Shown in pieces: positions 56,680 to 64,000 of a stretch of 64,000 bases of DNA. The stretch spans positions 1 to 64,000 of the forward strand of contig JASWHV010000090.1 of NCBI GenBank assembly GCA_030760725.1, given 5' to 3'. The position numbers and the translations under genes are program-made. The DNA comes from Neostapfia colusana. Its lineage: Eukaryota; Streptophyta; Magnoliopsida; Poales; Poaceae. The notes beneath the pieces were generated by a model, which saw nothing but the letters and a program-made list of their open reading frames with translations, was not told the origin of the DNA and ran no database searches. Numbering within the stretch: position 1 is the stretch's first letter; each line of letters begins with the position of its first letter.

Positions 56680-57115
56680 TATTGACGACGCTTTCTGGTA
56701 CTTGGCCGTCGTCAATAAGCCATTAGTATTGACGACGGTCAGGTACCAGAAACCGTCGTCAATAAGCCATTAGTATTGACGACGGTTTCTGGTACCTATC
56801 ACCGTCGTCAATAAGCCATCGTTATTGACGACGGTACGAACCCTAGCCGTCTTCAATAAGCTAGCTTATTGACGAGAGCCAAACCTGGCCGTCGTCAACA
56901 AGCTGTTGTAGCTTATTGACGACAGCCAACGTTAGATATCGTCAATAAGCTTATTGACGACGGTAACCGTCGTCAATAAGCTTATTGACGACTAATAATT
57001 GACGACAGCCATAAACCGTCGTCTATAAAATTTTACCATCGTCAATAAGTTATTGACGACGGTACTGTGCTTATTGACGACGGTTTTTAGCCGCCGTCTA
57101 TTGTCCGGATTCCTG
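56680..57115. repeat. CACTA D right subterminal repeats
   Basis: More than a dozen copies of TTATTGACGACGGT and CCGTCGTCAATAAGC in both orientations. One block is directly duplicated (AGCCATTAGTATTGACGACGG near 56718 and 56763). Confidence 0.92.
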
Positions 57116-57120
57116 TAGTG

Positions 57121-58033
57121 ATAATCCGCTCACGGAGATCGTCCCGGTCGGGCATCTCATGTAGGGAACTCTCTGTCCGAGCCGACAGACTTTTTCGAAA
57201 TTTGGGGTGTCTTGGGAAAGGTTGCCACGTACGACAGTTGCGAAGTGCGTTGTATATGCCTTCGGAAAGTGCGTACGTGCCGTGCTTTCGGGTTTCTCCT
57301 GCAGGAGTAAAAATGGTTCAAATCACTGTCACTCACGGATAAAGAGTGCCGCTTGTTCACTGCATCGTCGCGTAGTAACAAGTGGAAGACTTCTATTAAT
57401 ATGGTCAGATTCTGAAACTAGATCAAGTGATGGTGTGAAAACTTGAGTGCTTAGGTTAGCTGCCAACTAAACGTTACCCTTTTGTGCCACTCAAAATGTT
57501 GTTGTAAATTTGCTAATTAAGGACGTAATTAGGCTTATGTTATGCAAAACATCCCTTACTACCAATATCCCCATTACATATTAGTATAGGTATTAGAGAG
57601 TCTTTTGACGGGTAGTTCTTGCTGAGTATTAGTTGCTCAGGGTTTACCGCTTAATGTTTTCAGGTAATCATGAGTATGATGTTAATGAAGAGTATATGAT
57701 CTACGGGTTTCCGAAGAATGCGTCACCTCCGACGGGATGGACGGTCCAGTGGGAGTCCGACTCGCCGCCAGCTTAAATCCGTGTTGCTAGATCGACGTGT
57801 CAGCGGGCTCGACACGCCGATAATGCTATAGCTTTTGTTTCGTAGATGTAAAACCTGATATCACGTATTCGCTGCTGAAAATTTTGTATTTTGAACCAAA
57901 AACCTGTTGTAACTCCTCGAAGTACTACTTTTGTAATATATTTTATTATCGTCTCCTGTGATGTGCAATTCGGTGTCACACCGCGTGGCACCACCCGAAT
58001 ATCGATCCTGTTGTTGAGGCGTGTCCCTCACAG
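57121..58033 (+). mobile_element. Gypsy element G2: 5-prime LTR, right part
   Basis: LTR sequence after CACTA D, ending CGTGTCCCTCACA at 58033, three bases before the primer binding site. No gene is seen. Confidence 0.65.
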
Positions 58034-58036
58034 CGT

Positions 58037-58048
58037 GGCATCAGAGCT
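58037..58048 (+). promoter_or_regulatory. G2 primer binding site
   Basis: TGGCATCAGAGC, one base different from the initiator tRNA-Met type PBS, directly after the LTR end. Confidence 0.8.
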
Positions 58049-59503
58049 GGTTCGGGATATTGCACATCAAAAGGGATTTATTTTTAAAAACTAAAAACGT
58101 TTACGAGTGAGGTTCGTTAGTAAGCCCACATAAGGATGATATTAGCATTGACTATCCAGGTGGCAAGCTAATAGTGTTGACATTCTTGTATTTAAATTAT
58201 GTATCGACACACCTATGCTCAGGTAAGAAGGTAAGTTATGCACTCGAATGCGGTGAAATTCGAGGGCTCACCCATACGAGTGTCGGAGGTATGGGGTGTC
58301 CTGTACAGCGATCAGTACAGGAAGTGAATATGTTTCTTTGAAGCATATGAAGCGTCGACTCTGGCGTGCCCTTGTAGCAAAAAGGTGGACACTTTGTCGT
58401 GTGGTGAGAAACACGGCCGCGTACCTCAAGACATTGCTTACTTGAGGACGGCCCGTATGGAAACGATACGGGGCGTATGTATTTACTTATGATATTATTA
58501 CTGCCTGTGATGTGTGATGAGGAAAACCCGTGGGTGCAACATTATTGTGTGATTTTTATGCAGGTACACTAACCACATGAATCATAGTGTGAGTAGAAAA
58601 CATTTGCGAGTGATCGATTTAGTGCCACCGTCTAAACGTATATACCAGTTATAATCTGGTTAGGATTTTTGTTTTGTGAGGATACGTAGTACCGACATGA
58701 TCTTTGGTTATGCATTTGTTGGATTGCTGAACTAAAAAAAATCTTCAACTGGTGGCTATAAAAATGATACTAGTGTTAACTCGAATCACATGTATACCCC
58801 CATATCCGTAGAAGGTTAAAGTTGCTTGGTTAAGTCCATTTTCTTCCCATGGTTTGTTCATTTAAAGATCTGAATATTAGTTCTGCTAGTTCTCAAAAGT
58901 ATAACCATAATTACCAAGTGTTTGACCCAGTGTTTCTAAGATTGCATAACCGGTCAGCCATCTTTGAATGGTTATGGAATCTATCCTACTCCCCGCACAA
59001 ACGCGTATGAAAGCTTACCAAAAAGATAAGAAATTTTTCCACACTTTTGGTAGTCATGGGATCATGGGATTTGGCCGGCAAGGCTCAAGAAAAACGTCGA
59101 GTTTGGTCCAACTGTCCAGTCAGCCTTGTTGCTGAGTTTTCAGCACCGATTTCCAACCTTAGGATGTTGTGGAGATCATTATGTGCAGCGAATAGATGCA
59201 TATAAGAATTCTTTACAAAGTTTAGAAAGTCCCCTTTGATGTTGATACTCTTGGGTCTTTTTAATTCTACCCCTGAGTCCTTCGAGGTGATGTCAGAATT
59301 CAGAATCCAACTTGCTATTTTGTTCAATACCGAGTTGGTTGAGTTTTGGTCGTATAAGCTAGAACTTATTGGATAAATACTTCAGTATTATCATGGCTGG
59401 TTGTTGAACTTTTCCTAAAGTATTTACCATGCTAACGTGGCTGCATAATTTGATATTACTGCTGGAATTGAGTTTTTGACATTTCTTGAAACTCTTCCTG
59501 CAG
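58049..59503 (+). other. G2 leader
   Basis: About 1.45 kb between the PBS and ORF0. No conserved frame is seen on either strand. Confidence 0.6.
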
Positions 59504-60560
59504 ATGGCAAATCCCATTGTGCATTTGGAGAACGACTGGTTCTATTATGAGTACCTTCACCGTCTGGGGTTTCCGCTGATGTTCTGGCGCATGCTCGAGA
59601 GCTTCGGATACATTGAGGCTCCTGTCTACGTGGGGAGAAAGACCCTGGAGCAGGGGGAGTCATCTGCGTTATGCACGTGGCTGTCCCTGCAGGTCCCGTT
59701 CCTCCAGGTTGGGCTCCATGGACTGTTACAGTCACGGTGCCTAGCCACGACGATGCGTGGGACTTGGCTCCACAGCGTGCGATCACGACGTTCTGTGAGG
59801 AGCACTCGTTGGAAATAGAGGGAACACCGTATGCTCTCCTCCCAGTAAGAGACCAGTCTAGCTCCATCTGGCTACGCCGGGTGAGCATGGTGCAGGACTG
59901 GCAGCACCCGTTCTACGACCCACGCGTGGCTGCGCTCAGTTACTATGCCGCATTGAGTCACCACATGCAAGATGCCCAGGCGAGCATTTGCAGCCTGCAG
60001 TTGGAGGCACTAAGGCAGGCTCATGCGCGAGAGGATGCGCACAAGCATATGCTTGAGATGTAAGGCGCTCAGATTGCCGAGCTAGAGCGCCAGGTGCAAG
60101 AGAGAGACCAACTCTTACAGCAGAGGGACCAGATCATACAGGAGAAAGACCAAAGGATTGAGGAGATTGCCGCAGAGCGAGATGAGATACGGGAGGATGC
60201 AGAGTTCTTGGAGCAGGAGATGCTTGAGGCTCAGAACGAGTTGGTCGAGTTTAGAGCCAACCCTCTGCAGTTAGGTGACCCTCGCAACGCTGAGGAGATG
60301 CAGCTTGACCAGGGAGCACCGATAGGGCCGGAGTCCGAGCCAGAGACAGAGGTAGAGCCCCCAGTTGACGAGCCAGGACCAGTGTGGATATCAGGTTCGG
60401 ACACCGAGTCAGAGATGGAGATTGATACCGACCCAGAGGTGGGAATCGATACCGGTCCGAGACGGATCCTGAGGAGGTGTTAGAGGCTGAGTTCGAGCAG
60501 GAGCAGCAGCCCGCACCAGCGCCAGCACCCGCACTCGCGCTAGGACCCATGGACGAGTAG
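59504..60560 (+). pseudogene. G2 ORF0: extra coiled-coil protein upstream of gag
   Basis: The ATG at 59504 starts a frame with NDWFYYEYLHRLGFP and VYVGRKTLE. It shifts near 59670 to a frame with HDDAWDLA, HPFYDPRVAALSYY and a Gln/Glu/Arg coiled coil (LERQVQERDQLLQQRDQII). Next comes an acidic Pro-rich tail, and after another shift near 60450 the frame ends at TAG 60558. An in-frame TAA at 60061-60063 also interrupts it. Some grass Gypsy elements (RIRE3/RIRE8-type, as I recall) carry such an additional ORF before gag. Its function is unknown to me. Confidence 0.7.
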
Positions 60561-60901
60561 ACTAGTCTCGTCATCTCCTATCTAGCATAGATGTCCACAT
60601 GTGTATGTAATATATTATGTGCTGTAGTGACCCGTGTGTGGTGTTAATATGGACTAGAGCATTCTATGTATTTTGTTGACCAAGTGTAGGTGTGGATGAA
60701 CTCCTGTAGAAGGGGTACATCATTTTGGGACGTCACATTGTAAACTTGGTCATTGACAGTACTAGTCTTGTACAAACTTCCGCAGTGCTAATATATGTGT
60801 GATGTTGCAAAAATCTGTGATGAACTACTACAGTTAATGCTATTTGAGAAAAGTACGAATTCAGCCTTTGGAGATTAACTGTGTTAGTCACTTTTTGCAG
60901 C

Positions 60902-61600
60902 ATGGTTCGCACTTGCTTTCTACATGAGATCGGAGGCTCTAGTCAGGGTGGATATAACCCTCCACCGTCGCAACGTCAAGTACCACCACCACAACCTCCA
61001 CCGCCACCTCCACCCACCTTGGCGGAGGCTATTGCAGCAATGATAGGTTCTCACCGGGAAAACACCGAGCTACTCCGGGCATTAGTGCAGAACACATCCC
61101 GTCAAGGTGAACATCCAGAGGCACCTCCACGTCACCCACCTCAGAGCTCCTATTCGGAGTTCCTAGCGACGCACCCGCCAGTATTCACCGAAGTGGACGA
61201 GCCTTTGGAGGTGGACAACTGGCTCCGTACTATTGAGTCAAAGTTTGGGCTGCTCCAATGCACCGAGCACCAGAAGACACTGTTCGCTGCCTAACAACTG
61301 CAGGGCTCAGCCGGAGCCTGGTGGGCAAATTACCTTGCCATCCTCCCCGTCAGTCAGCAAGTGACATGGGCAAAGTTCCGTGCGGCTTTCCGAGCACATC
61401 ACATTCCCTCGGGAATCATGAAGAGAAAGCTTCAGGAGCTCCTAGACTTGAAGCAAGGGGTAGGACTGCTCATGAATACTCTAAGGCGTTCAACCATCTA
61501 GCACAATATGCTCCAGAACATGTGAACACAGAAGCTAAGAAGTGTGATTGCTTCTTTAGAGGGCTGAACTCCAAGATCCAAGATCGTCTGCCTTGTTCAA
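60902..61600 (+). pseudogene. G2 gag, broken
   Basis: The ATG at 60902 leads into a Pro-rich N-terminus and the retrotransposon Gag block (VDNWLRTIESKFGLLQCTE). A TAA at 61292-61294 interrupts just before the Gln-rich GAWWANY-type core. The following Gag parts (HHIPSGIMKRKLQELLDLKQG, then EYSKAFNHLAQYAP) are in two different frames, so at least two frameshifts lie at about 61460 and 61590. Confidence 0.8.
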
Positions 61601-64000
61601 CAATGGCAGTTTTAACGACCTTGTTAGTGCTGCTATTACTCAGGAAGACGCTTATCGCAGCCACCAGGCAGAAAAGAAAAGGCGAAGCACCTCTCAGGGC
61701 AGCTCAAGTGGTCCTCCAATCAAGTACCGGATGGTTCTCCGTTCGCCGTCCGGCCAGAGATTCCAAGCAGCCCCGCAACCGCCACAAGCTCACCCCTTTG
61801 AGTCAAGCTTTCGACCACCTTCACAGCAGCAGCAGATGGTACCTCGTGCACGCCCACCTCAACAAGGTGCACAAGGATACCGTCCTCCTCAGCCCACCAG
61901 AGGACTGAGCCGTAGCCCGTGCTTCAATTGTAGCCGCATGGGCAACTTTGCACGGGATTGCCGTCAAGCAAGGCAGGTCAGCGGCAACACTCCTCCATCT
62001 CAGGCTTCCAACCAGCCACGTGGGCTACAGAAAAAGGCAGCACCAAAGACCGCCCGTGTCAACTACGTCGCAGTTGAGGATACACCGGAAGAAGAACCCG
62101 TTCTAGCGGGTATGTTCACCTTATATGATCAACCCACCCTCATTCTTTTTTATTCTGGTGCCACTCATAACTTCATCAGTAAATCATATGTACAAAGATA
62201 CCAGCTCTCCTCTACCTTGATGAAATACCCATATACTATCCGTTCATCCGGAGGTACTATTTCAGCCAAACAAATTATATCTAGAGCACCTCTTCTCCTA
62301 GGTGGACAAGTTTATCCTACTAATCTCATTGTGCTAGAAGGGCAAGGAATAGATATTATTCTTGGTATGGCCTGTATGACACAATATAGAGCTGTCTTGG
62401 ATGTGGGTTCGCGTACCATCCAACTGAACTCTCCGAGTCATGACCGAAACACTTTGATCCTTGAAAGCCCACCATCCAAAATTTCAGCCACACACCACAC
62501 TGAGGGAACTCGACTTGAAAAGATTTCAGTGGTCTGTGAATACCGAGACGTCTTTCCATATGACCTCCCGGGTATGCCACCCGACCGGGAAGTCAAATTC
62601 AAAATTGAGTTGTTACCAGAAACTACTCCGATTTCTCGAAGACCTTACAAGATGACACCAAATGAACTAGCTGAATTAAAGGAACAACTCCAAGGACTCA
62701 TGGACAAGGGATTCATCCGTCCGAGTTCTTCACCATGGGGATGTCCCGCGTTGTTCGTAAAGAAAAAGGATGAATCGTTGAGGTTGTGTGTGGACTACCG
62801 TCCGTTGAATGCTGTCACGGTCAAGAACAAATATCCACTCCCTCACATAGACACTCTTTTTGATCAATTGATGGGTGCTAAGATCTTCTCAAAAATCGAT
62901 CTTCGGTCCAGGTATCACCAAATCAAGATACGGCTGGAAGATGTTTCAAAAACAGCATCCTCGACTAGATACGGCCTCTATGAGTATCTAGTCATGTCTT
63001 TTGGTCTTACTAACGCACCGGCATACTTTATGTATCTCATGAACTCGGTGTTCATGCCGGAGTTGGATAAGTTCGTCATGGTCTTCATCGACGATATCCT
63101 TGTTTATTCCAAGTCTGAAGAAGAACATATTGAACACCTCCATATCATACTCCAAAGACTAAGAGACCATAAGTTATATGCAAAATTCAGCAAATGTGAG
63201 TTTTGGTTAAGGGAAGTGGCTTTCCTTGGGCACATCATATCAGCTGAAGGAGTAGCAGTCGATCCGAGCAAGGTTCAGGATGTACTAAAGTGGAAATCTC
63301 CCACCTCTGTTCATGAAATTCGTACCTTTCTAGGATTGGCAGGATATTACCGGAGGTTTATTCCCAACTTTTCCAAGATTTCTAAACCAATAACAGAGTT
63401 GTTGAAGAAAGGCGTTAAATACGTATGGAGAGATGACTGTGAGGAGGCTTTCCAAACCTTGAAGAAGCATCTCACCACAACATCCGTGTTAGCTTAGCCG
63501 GACATAACCAAACCGTTTGATGTATATTGTGATGCATCAGGCACGGGTCTCGGATGTGTTCTTATGCAAGACGGCCGAGTCATTGCCTATACATCTCGTC
63601 AACTCCGAAGCATGAGCAACACTACCCGACTCAAGATCTCAAGTTAGCTGCAGTTGTTCTTGCCTTGAAGGTGTGGAGGCATTACCTCTTGGGAAATTTA
63701 GTTCACCTGTACACTGATCACAAGAGCCTCAAGTACATTTTCACTCAGAAGGAATTGAATATGAGGCAGCACAGGTGGCTGGAACTAATCAAGGATTATG
63801 AGTTAGAGATTCACTATCATCCCGGAAAGGCAAATATTATGGCCGACGCTTTAAGTCGTAAATCTCATGTTCACTACTTACCTACCCATCCAGTTGAAGC
63901 CGAAGAACCCAGCCTTCGTGTGATTCCACACGGAGCTTTGTATAATCTTGCTCTCATTCCCACCATACGTGAAGAAATCATAGCATACCAGAAGGAAGAT
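61593..64000 (+). pseudogene. G2 gag C-terminus and pol (PR, RT, RNase H)
   Basis: Open from about 61593 to a TAG at 63495. In order: Gag end with the zinc knuckle CFNCSRMGNFARDC (61920-61961; the conserved His is Asn); protease FYSGATHNFIS, where the catalytic Asp of the DSG triad is Tyr (codon TAT at 62151-62153); and RT with LCVDYRPLNAVT and the FIDDILVYS box (63084-63110). The usual S-G-Y of the KIDLRSGYHQ block reads S-R-Y. After the stop, RNase H continues (YCDASGTGLGCVLMQDGR), with a one-base loss near 63611, then YTDHKSLKYIF and ADALSRK to the window edge. It cannot make an active polyprotein. Confidence 0.88.

Larger units (their letters stand above)
55016..57120 (+). mobile_element. 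CACTA element D, short deletion derivative
   Basis: Homology to B and C starts at TCGGTCACTCTTGGGTGGG (about 55016) without a terminal repeat. The right end is complete: subterminal array and TCCTGTAGTG at 57120. On the plus strand it keeps the first transposase domain, a piece of the DUF4216-like end and the last exons of the second gene, joined by large internal deletions. It lies inside the LTR of G2, so it moved in, or was carried in, after that LTR formed. Confidence 0.8.
54039..64000 (+). mobile_element. Gypsy retrotransposon G2 (runs past window end)
   Basis: 5-prime LTR 54039-58033 (split by CACTA D), primer binding site at 58037, leader, ORF0 (59504-60560), gag (from 60902) and pol to the window edge. 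Order is protease, RT, RNase H, then the start of the zinc-binding integrase region (PTIREEII). This order is Gypsy-type and the sequence resembles Tekay/Del-like grass elements. ORF0, gag and pol each contain stops or frameshifts, so the copy is dead. Confidence 0.85.

Noticed and set aside
43261..57120. A single 13.9-kb CACTA element with matching ATA flanks
   Set aside because: The array and hAT/R junction at 51.6-52.1 kb, and the G2 LTR pieces around D, argue for separate elements. A 3-bp match is easily chance. Kept only as an alternative.
61593..63497. Integrated plant pararetrovirus
   Set aside because: The order (gag zinc knuckle, protease, RT, RNase H, start of integrase), LTR and PBS fit a Gypsy retrotransposon. 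No movement protein or coat motif was seen.

Overview
This is a nuclear plant sequence, most likely from a grass. The evidence is intron-containing genes, AT-rich spacers, a local cluster of MATH / MATH-BTB genes of the kind that expanded in grasses, nested LTR retrotransposons, and several CACTA (En/Spm) elements with subterminal repeats. A panicoid grass is possible but I cannot fix the species. Nothing looks bacterial, viral or organellar. Only one stretch looks like an intact host gene (the MATH-domain gene at 3120-3617). Almost everything else is transposable element or decayed gene.

Left third (1-21649): the 3-prime terminus of a CACTA element ends at 1286. A MATH gene with a (TCC)n tract upstream follows. 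Its 3-prime flank occurs three times (about 4120, 14940 and 19745), so this is a tandemly duplicated block. The copies have different later insertions: a CACTA element (A, 4532-7096), a gag-only LTR element (11183-14933, minus strand) and hAT transposase relics. Between them lie a STAND/NB-ARC-like NTPase fragment, a MATH-BTB pseudogene and a frameshifted second MATH copy.

Middle (21650-43260): a Gypsy-type LTR starting at 21650 is split by a Copia element (22731-29773) with two 428/429-bp LTRs, PBS, PPT and a CTTTT target duplication. Next come a minus-strand CACTA element (B) that keeps parts of both transposase genes, a 5-prime-truncated Copia element with a complete 3-prime LTR, a diverged local duplication and a small hAT element.

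Right third (43261-64000): CACTA element C lacks the transposase core. It carries a nested 592-bp hAT element with a perfect 8-bp target duplication, and a GRAS transcription-factor fragment. A unique stretch with a perfect 66-bp tandem duplication follows. Then comes a Gypsy element whose 5-prime LTR (54039-58033) is split by a short CACTA derivative (D, 55016-57120). Its ORF0, gag and pol run off the right edge and are heavily mutated.

No new molecular system is evident. The most instructive signals are: MATH-only genes whose stop codon falls at the former MATH-BTB linker; a CACTA family with a conserved intronic tandem repeat and diverging subterminal motifs; gene-fragment capture inside CACTA ends; and short duplications at internal-deletion junctions.
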